The notes under the pieces: generated by a model | Database searches by the model: none | What the model saw: the letters and a program-made list of their open reading frames with translations, nothing else | What the model was told of the DNA's origin: nothing | Made by a program: the position numbers and the translations under genes | Source: Phoronis ovalis | Lineage: Eukaryota > Phoronida > Phoronidae | Direction of reading: 5' to 3' | NCBI GenBank assembly: GCA_028565635.1 | Contig: JAOXYB010040540.1 | Span: 1 to 13,084 of the forward strand | DNA length: 13,084 nt | In this document: positions 1 through 8,848 of the stretch, piece by piece | Numbering within the stretch: the stretch's first letter is position 1 | Layout of the letters: each line of letters starts with the position of its first letter

Positions 1-449
1 GAAATTACTTCCAAATATATGTAATTTCCTAGTTAACTTACTGTAAATATCGTGTTTCTCATATGTATTAATAACATATTTTTTAACTTTTCAGGATATT
101 TATTTTTAATTGCAGGTATGGATAACAATAACACAGGGTCAAATAGGTACAGTAATAACTAATCGACATTATGTCATTTCTAAAGGCCCAAAAATAAGTA
201 TATGAATTTGGTACAAAATACCTAAGTGTGAAAGTTTTACTTTTATTGAGTTTCATTTGTTAATCCCTTACGCAAGTATACCAATGGGCCTATGATCCTT
301 TCTATCTTAACCTTAAACAAAAGGTAACAGTACTTCTAAAACAAAAACATGTTATATAGCTTTAAGTCCTCTTGCGAAAACGTTTTTGGTTAATACCTTC
401 CAAATTTAGAAAATTAAATGTATATTTATTGAAATATACTGGTGTTCCT
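1..449. other. AT-rich intergenic sequence
   Basis: No supported gene is present. A pyrimidine-rich stretch ending in ttgcag (to 115) precedes ATG at 118 and a 14-codon frame closing with TAA at 160-162. This could be a terminal exon of a plus-strand gene lying to the left, but the evidence is only the splice-site-like context. Confidence 0.4.
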
Positions 450-645
450 GAATCCGTGAACCAAGATGGCCGCCACACTGATTGGAAATTTCAGCAGCTC
501 GTTCTGTCATTGTTAGCTTGCACATACGTCATGCGCTATCCGACGTAACTCTGATAGAACGATATATTTCCTCTTCGTTTCAAATATTAGTAGCTCATAT
601 AGGTTTTGATATATTCCGTTGCGCCTGCCTTTTCTTCTTCCGTGC
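450..645. promoter_or_regulatory. CpG-containing promoter-like patch
   Basis: In otherwise very AT-rich DNA this patch contains several recognisable motifs. They are a YY1-like CAAGATGGCCGCCAC (462-476), an ATF/CRE-like TACGTCA (525-531), a GACGTAA half-site (542-548) in the opposite sense, and a 14-nt pyrimidine tract (628-641) containing the TCT-type initiator pattern CCTTTTC. The ATG inside the YY1 motif (466) opens only 16 codons. No downstream gene on the plus strand, or upstream gene on the minus strand, could be tied to it. The promoter call is inference from motif clustering. Confidence 0.35.
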
Positions 646-2765
646 AATTAGTAAATTGTAGATTCATAGTTGCTTTTCGGTGTACCTTACGGAAATAAGT
701 TATTTAATCCAAAGACAATTATTAGAACGAATCTGCATCGTTTTGCAAGAAATCATTAAAGAGAAATACAGATTTGTACATACAAAATATGAACTTCTAG
801 TTCATAAATTCGCCCTTCTACACGCGTGTTGCATCCATAAAAGTCTGTTTCTATACTGTATAGTGGAAAGTCGATTCCTCTATTTAATAGAAATTACTGA
901 TAAATTCAGTGAATATAAAGAAAAGAAAGAGTTTTTCATCTATTCAGCTTTCATCAAAAAGCATTCATTTGATGGATTTCTCAACAAGATTTCTATTAGT
1001 TTATTCTTTATTAAACAATATATATTGTGAATATTAAATACTGGTGATCTATACATAACAGCGTATACACAGCTGTCGATGTTAAAAGAGATCAACAGAC
1101 TATATAAAGTTCATATAAACTATATAAAGAGAAATCTAGATTCTTCACAAAATGTTACGTATTCTGAAAAGAGTTTATAGATTTTCTCTTCTATAATAAA
1201 TATAATTTGAATTGGCTGTTTAACCACCAAGTGTTTTACTTTTTCAACTATCAAATCATACATTAAGATTTTTACACTTGTGTTAACATACAAAAGTTAT
1301 GATTGAATTTGTACAAATGTGAAATATGTATTTTTCTATTATTGTTCAAATTTGTGAGGTCTTATCTTTAGAAATTTCAAATTCTAAGTAAACACAAGTC
1401 GTATTTTCTTGCCTTTCAAATTCAGCATAGCAAAAATAATTCGTGTATTCACTCAAGCTAAAGCATCGTGTTTTCAATTAAATTTATGCTATAAAACACA
1501 CAAAATGTACAATAGGGTCTTTCAAATTCTGTAGATAGAATGTTTTTGATTCATGATTATTTTGAGAAATGTTTTGACAAAATCGGTCGGAGAAAAAAAA
1601 CCATTACAATACATTTTGCACCTCTACTAAGGGGGCGGAGTTAAGGGAGGAGTTTCTTCACTGTTCATAATTATTACTTCATAAATGTTTGCATATGGAT
1701 ATCTATTTATGTTATGATAAAAGTTACAGCTTGATTAAACAGTAACACATTGAAGAAAACCCTAACCCTGATCATTTTCGAGACTTTGAGTATTGATGTG
1801 GTCAGTGCAGCCTCATTTAATAATTTGTCACTGGTGTTGTTATTAATAGTTAAGAGACGGTACTGAATATTAAAGGACAGTTTTGAGACTTGACTGGAAA
1901 TTATGTTTTATATGCAACCAGGTGGTATCCGAGATGGTTTCACTTCAGTAAATTTGAATATGATTTACATTTTATAATTACTTTCTGCGACCTAAATCTT
2001 TCCATTATTTTCTTGCAAACTCAGCATGGAAACAATAACCATGTTCAAGATTTTTTTTAAAGTGCTTTTTGGTAGACCTACGTCTTAGTACAATATTGTA
2101 TGTTCATAGTTTTTTGCTTTAAAAAGATTTCCATGTCTATTGTTTCTATACACTTGTACGTGCTACATATTAAAAAAAGAATTATTTTTGAAATAAACGG
2201 AAATGTCTATTTTTAGCTTTAACATGTTAAATTGTAATTTTTTGTTTATACAATTCTTTTTTAAAACTTCTAAATAGTAGCCATACAGTATTACAAGATA
2301 AATCGATCAAAGTTTTAAGTATATGTAAACTTTTTTCATTGCCGATTACATTACATCTCATAAAACCCTTATTCAAGATACAATTTTCTATAGAGTTTTG
2401 TAGACTTTGAACGCAGACAATGTTTGCTATGAGTACAAAATCTCACTGTTAAAATACAGAACAACAGTTCAAACGATTAAAGTTGATGTATAGTTCTTTT
2501 TATCATAAAAACTATATATGACTCGCCGAATTTCTTGCCTCGTTTGTAAAGCATCTTATTTTTTTTATTGAAACAAAGGGTATCGTGCAATTGAAATGCA
2601 TAAAGGTTAAGCAGTTTCAACAAGTCGAAAAACGCCCGATAGAGGTAGATAACTCCAAAATTATATTTTTATTTATAAACAAAATACAAGTTGTAATTCT
2701 GATGGAAATATAACAGATATTGCACCTCTTGCTTATTTTGATTTCTTGTTTTCGTGTGTTACTGA
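646..2765. other. AT-rich intergenic sequence without recognisable genes
   Basis: A plus-strand frame is open from 662 to 1030, but it has no ATG (the nominal start at 680 is GTG) and resembles nothing I know. ACTATATAAAG occurs twice, at 1099-1109 and 1119-1129, as TATA-like copies 20 bp apart. A GC-box-like GGGGGCGG lies at 1631-1638. Nothing else stands out. Confidence 0.6.
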
Positions 2766-2885
2766 ACTAGTGAAAACCGAATAAGTAGAATCACCCAGGA
2801 AAGAGTCACTCAGAATAACAGGGCAATACAGTGCCTTTGCTATAAAACAGCATTTACAGAGTTTTCAAAATTAACTAAACTGCCA

Positions 2886-2990
2886 TTGTATTACTTAAAA
2901 ATCGAATCCACTGGAGGTCTTCTTGCGACGTTGTCGGAAGGGCGGAAACGTAACAACACGGATCATGAATTCTGCGATATAGTTTCTAAC
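2886..2990 (+). pseudogene. Possible BTB/POZ N-terminal fragment, decayed
   Basis: The plus frame is open from 2766 to 3128 (120 codons) without an ATG near its start. Its GC-richer core at about 2900-2982 encodes ESTGGLLATLSEGRKRNN followed by TDHEFCDIV. This resembles the opening of BTB/POZ domains (LLxxLxxxRxxxxxCDV), where the first helix leads into the first strand. After CDIV the frame loses the expected continuation (VxGxxFxAHKxVLA) and becomes AT-rich and non-descript. No good splice donor sits at that point. It could be an eroded gene copy, an isolated exon or coincidence; the match is by eye only. Confidence 0.25.
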
Positions 2991-3183
2991 AAGTTATTAC
3001 CGTTTCTATATCTTGTCGCTAATGTAATCAATACAAAGTACTGTAAGGTCTTTTTTCATGTAAGGATTATTGTAGACTGCAGTCTGATGTTGGTGCAAAA
3101 TTTTATTGTCAAACCTAACTCTCATTAATTTTTACCAGTTGTACTGTTGTCTTAAAAGAGGTGAAATAATGTTCCCCTGGAGT

Positions 3184-3203
3184 GTTGTAATTTAAATTAC
3201 AAC
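3184..3203. repeat. Perfect 20-bp palindrome
   Basis: GTTGTAATTT at 3184-3193 is followed directly by its reverse complement AAATTACAAC at 3194-3203. Flanking bases do not extend the symmetry. Confidence 0.8.
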
Positions 3204-4120
3204 GAGAAAGAATATGTGATGTGTTATATCTCTACCTGGTGCATGAGGCCGGAACATGCATTTTAGAAACTGTCGCTGCTTCAATGCATGTAATTTTTGG
3301 AACTACAATGAATTAGTTATTATATTTGCAGGTAATATTGTCTAAGAAATGTCATCGACTTTTAGGAACGAACACGATGACCCCGCGTTAGTTTGATCCA
3401 GGTGTGCACTCGGCTACACTCTCTTCACACGTTTAAGCTATTCAGGAGGGTAGAACAAATATTTGATTATATTAAAACTCTCTCCTGTATCCTTTTTGTA
3501 GATTGACTTTCACTACTTCAAATATTGCCTCGTTTTGGAGACAGGATGTTCCATTAGTAAGGTTACCGCAAAGTCAATAATATACCAGGTAAACTGGATT
3601 TTTTCCACTTTTTATTGACTTGTCGGTATCTTGTTTCATATTAAACTTTTGCTTGTATTTGTACGAGCTTAGATTTATTCCATACCTAACAGAAGTATGC
3701 ACCTACGACATTCCTGGAGAATCTAAGAGAGAAGCAGACGATATATTTATCACGTGACTAATACCGGCTAATAAATAGCATCAGGTATCAAATTAAGTCG
3801 AAATGCTAAAAACAAAACAGTTTTTTATTTTCAATAATTGACGTCTTATTTTTCTTTCAACGGAAAGAAATTCACCATGAAATAATAAAAGGAAAAAACA
3901 ATAAACCAAGATAGAAAATCTTTGCTAGTCCTTCTAACAAACAAAGTATCGACAAATGTTGACAATAGAATACATATATTGTACATTTGCTTTCCAGTCA
4001 TGATATTTACTTTCCATTATTTCTACTCATATGATTGCTTTCATAAGCTTCACACTCGTTTGTTTATTTGTTTAAACCATTTTAATTGTGTTTTGATATC
4101 GGTAACATAAAAGATATAAC

Positions 4121-4135
4121 TATCGATCATCGATA
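4121..4135. repeat. Short inverted repeat with ATCGAT cores
   Basis: TATCGAT (4121-4127) and ATCGATA (4129-4135) are perfect inverted copies around one C. Each half resembles the DREF-type TATCGATA element known from insects. Function in this organism is unknown. Confidence 0.55.
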
Positions 4136-6753
4136 TTGGATTTTTGCTTCCAAATTATTGTATAAGGTAATAATAGTTGAATACTGTTACTGCACAAAGT
4201 AAGTAGAACTTTGAATTAAACAAAACAATGCTTTTACTGAAATATTTATTTAACAGTTGTCTGTCTACTGTTGACTTATACCAATAAAAGGCTTAGGGAC
4301 GAGGTCAATTAGTACGGTTCAAAGAATAATTAGACAACTACTAGGGTTCAAATTACAAATAATAAAAAGAACGATCTCTAGTCTAAAAATAGAACGTTCT
4401 ACTATCCTGACTATTATTTAGTTGTCATTAGCTTATCCGGGTAACTTATCCTAATTTATCTTGTTTTTGTCATTTTCACGTTTCAGATTATCTTGGGGCA
4501 TGCTTGTATACTGACAAAAAAAGCATTCCCACGGTTGTGTATGCCCGCATATTCCACGAAAACGCAAGAATGAGCAGTAACCATATTGGCTTGAGACCAG
4601 ACCGGTTAAACCTGAAGATCCCTTTTATTGTAAGAAGTAAACTGTGAGCGATCAACTAACAACATGTATCTTCACTTCAAATTGATCCCCAGAGAAACGA
4701 ATTTCTTCAGTGGACAGTAGCAATGTTTATTACAACAAGCCGACTTCTCACATTTAAATTAACAAAGCATTAGTGCTTATATAAATTATTTTTTAATAAA
4801 ACAGTTGCGTTTACAAAATATTTACGGATAGAGGTGTGATACTTTTTAAACTAAAATTTCCTTTGTTTCTTTTTCAATTTAAACCGATACTTTCACCCTG
4901 AGGCTATTTTCTTTTTGCAACTCCTGTGCATTACTAACAGTGTAAGTGAACAATGTTTATGATAATTAAGATTATTTCATTTAACAACTGCATCACGTTT
5001 GATACATCATGCAGAAAAATTAATAAAAATAATAGTTCGTTTTAGATAAAGAAAGTAATTGAACAGAAGTCACTTTGGTACGGAGAAAAATCGAATAAAT
5101 AAAAAGCAAAATTAACATAACACAAGATGTACCTTAGTTGAACAAGCTATTTTTAGTTACATAATTTTTTTCTTCCTGCAGTAACTCTCAAAGAACATTT
5201 TGGTTGGTAATAAATCGCGTAAGCAGCTTTAATTTTACAGTGCCTGCACTGTAGATTTATATAAAAATATTTATAAGCTATAATTGAAAGTTTTTTGGTT
5301 GCTGGTTAGTGCTTGCATAGCATCTGTAATGATGAAAATGCATTACCAAAATATTATTAAGCAAAGCAAACACAAAAACTGACCCTATTAACACATGTTT
5401 TACGTTTGTTCAAACAAAATAATACATCCAAGACATAATTCGATTAAACAAACAAAACAGCATACAACTAATTAGCAGAAATCGTCTAAATGTACTGTTG
5501 CCTCGCTCCACAAAACAAAAGGTGTAATTTGGTGTGAAAAGTTGTTTTTAAAAATCATTAGCAGGAAACAGCCAATATTACATAGAAAACTACTTTTATT
5601 TTACAATAACAGCCTATTTTGAAATGGAACATTTTTATTATGTTGAAATGATTGAATCACAAGTGCTCATATTTTGCGTTATGTCTCGCTATCCTTCTGG
5701 GATGTAACATAATTTTACGACATATCACTTCAGAAACAATTTCTCATTACAATATATCTCAAATGTAGTCTTTTAAAAAATGATATTCTATTCTAAATCA
5801 AATTTAGCAATATTTAACATTTAAATATAGCCAGAGGCAAACGGATTAGTTTTCCTTGATAAAAGATGCCGACATTTCTATCGTTATCCGTAGGAGGTAT
5901 GCTAAAAGGCTACTATTTATTGTACTGTTGACTAATTAAAAAACATAGAAATGTGCCGCTTTATATATTGAAAGTTGGCCGTCTCCGTGTTCCAAAGGGT
6001 CCTGGTTCTCTACACCAATCAATCTTTCCAACAACTGGTTATTGTCCTTCATGTATACACAAATGAAGAATATTTTACATTGTTAGAAACTCACTTTGAA
6101 AGAACTTTTAGCGATTGCATAGAACAGTTAGGATTATTCATCCACAGGCTTGGGATTCTGTTGTACATATAGTTCAGTGACCGTCCGAGTTAAATTAAAA
6201 TCATGCACGAAAATTACGTGAAAGTCAATGAGCCTACAACTATTTCCAGATAATACGGCTAAAATGATAAATTTTGCATTAAACTGTCAGCTTTCACAAT
6301 TACCATGATGTTTCATTTCGTAAGCGTTCTGCCCATCATGATTTCCACAAAATAGTTATTAGAGTTTAGAAATACTGAATGATGTGATTATATATTCATA
6401 AATTTTGAAGCATCCTCGTGTCGTATAAATATATCGTAGAAAAATGCTTTTAAAATACAGAGGATTTCATCTCATTTCATTCAGACTAGACCTTAATACT
6501 GGGATATTTTAATTGCTTCGTAGATTCTAAAAATTTACTTTCAACTTATGTTTAGAGGAATGAAGTCATTCTAATGGTAAATTCATTGTGCCCGTGCTCA
6601 CTGTTTAGCAATGTTGGTGAATGTGGAGAAATCCATCTGGGATCTGAAAGAGGTTTAACCTGCAACCACCTCATTTAAGGCAAGGAAACAAGTTATATCA
6701 GGACCGCGATCCCTAAGTGGCAACTGTTTTGGCTGTAAGCTATAGCCGCGAGA

Positions 6754-6767
6754 CCACCAGATGGCGA
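6754..6767 (+). promoter_or_regulatory. CTCF-like site 1
   Basis: CCACCAGATGGCGA matches the CTCF core CCASYAGRKGGCRS at 13 of 14 positions. It is intergenic, beyond the 3' end of MPDU1. Confidence 0.4.
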
Positions 6768-7553
6768 TGCATAAATATATTTATAGATTCTTTCTGCGAA
6801 ACGGAACTTTGTGGGATTAAAAGCTAATTTAAAATATCAAGGTGATAGATAGAAATCAAAATTAGAGTTTGCTCCTCCTCTCCAATTAGAAATAATCAAT
6901 ATGAATCTTTATTAAACTTATAAAATAATCCGGGTACTATGTACAAATCGTGTGTATAACCGTTCTATCACACACCAAACGTTAAAAAATGTGTTAGGTT
7001 CAAGGTCAGTTCAACTTTGATGGTTCTAAAAAAGATTTCCAGTAACACAAAAAAAATTAGGTTCATCTTCGGTGTAAGAGAACGGTTCTGTAATAACAAA
7101 ACAGTTTTGTGTATTTTCGTTCTTTTGTTAGGTTGAGCCACTTTTTGGGTTACGTATTTAAAATAAAAATTGACAGCATTTTCATTCCTTCGATCATGCG
7201 TTTTTTGGAAGTTTTATTTTCTAGTAACTGATATATTCAGCAATAAAATCAGGCATTGTTTTTTAAATATGGTCAAAATTTTATTTGAAAATGAATTTAA
7301 ATTCTAGAACAAATGTGGCAAAGAGATATTTTTCTTTCATTATCTCTGATTAGTCACTATCATATATTAGTATTTTCATTGCGGCTTAAAATATTTATTA
7401 AATTCAGAAACCACAAATATATTAATGACAAATGTTACTTTTTTCCCAGTGGAGTACATATTAAATTTTCTATTTCATGTTTCATAATAATGGTCACAGT
7501 TATCCAAAAATAGACCAGTAGCCTTTGTCATCTGCTAAAAATCCTTTTAATAT

Positions 7554-7567
7554 ATATACCGGTATAT
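7554..7567. repeat. 14-bp palindrome centred on ACCGGT
   Basis: ATATACCGGTATAT is perfectly self-complementary and lies one base before the small ATG frame at 7569. It is AT-rich apart from the CCGG core. Confidence 0.6.
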
Positions 7568-7568
7568 C

Positions 7569-7703
7569 ATGGCTCCGTCAGCGAAAAGGAACAAAAAACT
7601 GCTTAAAAAAGATACTCTTTATTACATCTGGCAAGATTGTCAAATGTCTGTAAATTTCAGTGCGACAGTTTGGACACTCATCATAAAAGTACAAAAAGGG
7701 TGA
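7569..7703 (+). pseudogene. Small ATG-started frame, possible decayed zinc-finger exon
   Basis: ATG at 7569 opens 44 codons to TGA at 7701-7703, and a consensus donor GTGAGT sits at 7700-7705, so 7569-7699 could be a first coding exon. The product begins MAPSAKRNKKLLKKDTLYYI and continues WQDCQMSVNF. The basic start, then Leu-Tyr-x-x-Trp-x-x-Cys, recalls the N-terminal finger of HINFP-like C2H2 proteins. The equivalents of the first Cys and both His appear replaced (Tyr, Leu, Val), so a functional finger is unlikely. No partner exon was found, and the position just past the MPDU1 3' end on the opposite strand argues against an active gene. This is a weak call. Confidence 0.2.
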
Positions 7704-7900
7704 GTGAAATTGCTTTACAGGCGAACTACGGCTTATAGAAAATATGGACAGCGCATGTACAACTCCACAAATATTGCGACATATTTTGATGATGAGCCGA
7801 CTAGCATCTTTGACCTAGCGGCAGGAACCTAATGAGTTTCATAAACTGAACAATAAGACGGAAAATCATGGAATGGCGAATTTCACATTTCTTCATTAAA
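7704..7900. other. Spacer between the 7569 frame and the MPDU1 3' end
   Basis: No coding feature was recognised. The part at about 7718-7830 is somewhat GC-richer, in keeping with relic sequence continuing from the frame at 7569. Confidence 0.4.
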
Positions 7901-7906
7901 TTTATT
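7901..7906 (-). promoter_or_regulatory. Candidate poly(A) signal AATAAA for MPDU1
   Basis: Plus-strand TTTATT reads AATAAA on the gene strand. It is the first canonical hexamer downstream of the stop. The alternative is ATTAAA at 8033-8028. The choice between them cannot be made from sequence alone. Confidence 0.35.
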
Positions 7907-8620
7907 CTTTTAGTCTAAAATGCAGATACTAGGCATCCCATCTAGATACTGTGTAATAAACATCTAAACATGGTTTTTACGAGAAAAATATTTTCCATTA
8001 TTGTTTTTACTTTTTAGAAATAGTCTATTTAATCACATAATATCTATAATTTCCTAAGCTATCAGTACTCTATTTCTTGACACAAAATGGCAATTGCTTA
8101 CAACACAAACTTTTTTTTATCATAAAACCAATACACAATAAAGTAACCCATTCAGTTTTAGTTGGATTAAGAGGTCAGATACACTTTACTCTCACTGTAC
8201 AGAAAATCTCCATTTTCACCCAATTTTGTGCCTGTGCAATGTTATTACAAATTCAAAAATGTGGTTTTAAAAACACAATCAACCGACCTAATACAAATTC
8301 GTAATTTTCAGAAAAAGATAAAATATACATTTTGATAACTTAACAGTCTAAACAGTGAATCATAAATAAGGTGTTTGTCACCGCAGTATTTTTCCAACTT
8401 TACCATAGCAATACAAAACATATGACGGACATGTGATAAGAATGTTCAAGACAATGCCAAGCATATTTGGACAAAAATGGACATGTATGATCTCCATGTA
8501 CTCTGCAAAGATCTTTAACATTTGTTATAACACAATAACACAGTGATATGACCTTTCATTGCATGCACAATCAGTACTCTATACCCAAAAATGTAATGAA
8601 CTCTCTTAAAAATAAAACAG
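7901..8620 (-). other. MPDU1 3' UTR, extent inferred
   Basis: The stretch after the MPDU1 stop is AT-rich, with no conserved coding content on either strand. Read on the minus strand, an ATTAAA variant lies at 8033-8028 and a canonical AATAAA at 7906-7901. They would give 3' UTRs of about 590 or 720 nt. No nearer AATAAA was found between 8034 and 8620. A 75-codon open frame on the plus strand at 8077-8304 lies antisense in this UTR and looks fortuitous. Confidence 0.45.
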
Positions 8621-8848
8621 TTACTCCTTTTTAGATTTACTTTTCCCATCACCATAATACAACATCTGAGCTAAAATGGTTCCATTACAACAGCTTGCAA
8701 CAATATATGTTAAAATAGTTAAACTATCGCCAGTCTCTTGAATAGATGTAAAAATTCTAGCAAGAGCTCCAGAAAATAAAAGTAGGAATGTTATAAAGGA
8801 AAGCTGTCCTGTACTTTGACTGCGGTAATTTGCAACAATCTGTATCAT
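8621..8848 (-). CDS. MPDU1: MPDU1 terminal coding exon
   Basis: The exon is 228 bp (75 codons plus TAA at 8623-8621), with acceptor ttctgttgcag before 8848. It reads MIQIVANYRSQSTGQLSFIT, then FLLLFSGALARIFTSIQETG and so on to KSKSKKE. This is the second PQ-loop region. The canonical Pro-Gln is Ile-Gln here; human MPDU1 also lacks PQ at this position (LLQAATNY), so this is normal for the family. ARIFTSIQETGD is the most conserved MPDU1 block. The lysine-rich C-terminus is cytosol-facing in type and resembles an ER-retrieval tail, though that role is inferred. The in-frame ATG at 8950 lies in the intron and is not a start. Confidence 0.96.
   Translation of the reverse strand: MIQIVANYRSQSTGQLSFITFLLLFSGALARIFTSIQETGDSLTILTYIVASCCNGTILAQMLYYGDGKSKSKKE

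Larger units (their letters stand above)
3129..7550. other. Long AT-rich intergenic region
   Basis: No supported gene was found on either strand. Plus frames at 3922-4110, 5975-6172 and 7313-7513 start at non-ATG codons and look random. The region holds a 20-bp palindrome at 3184-3203, TATCGAT-C-ATCGATA at 4121-4135, a 55-codon hydrophobic minus frame at 4655-4488 without ATG, and a GC-richer patch at about 6560-6770 that ends in a CTCF-like site. I cannot assign the patch to a known element. Confidence 0.6.

Noticed and set aside
662-1030. Plus-strand open frame of over 110 codons
   Set aside because: It contains no ATG (the nominal start at 680 is GTG). Composition is that of AT-rich non-coding DNA, and no family resemblance is seen.
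1758-1772. Telomere-like ccctaaccctga
   Set aside because: Barely two units are present, which is far too short for an interstitial telomeric array.
8077-8304. 75-codon plus-strand frame
   Set aside because: It starts at a non-ATG codon and lies antisense in the MPDU1 3' UTR, with no recognisable domain.
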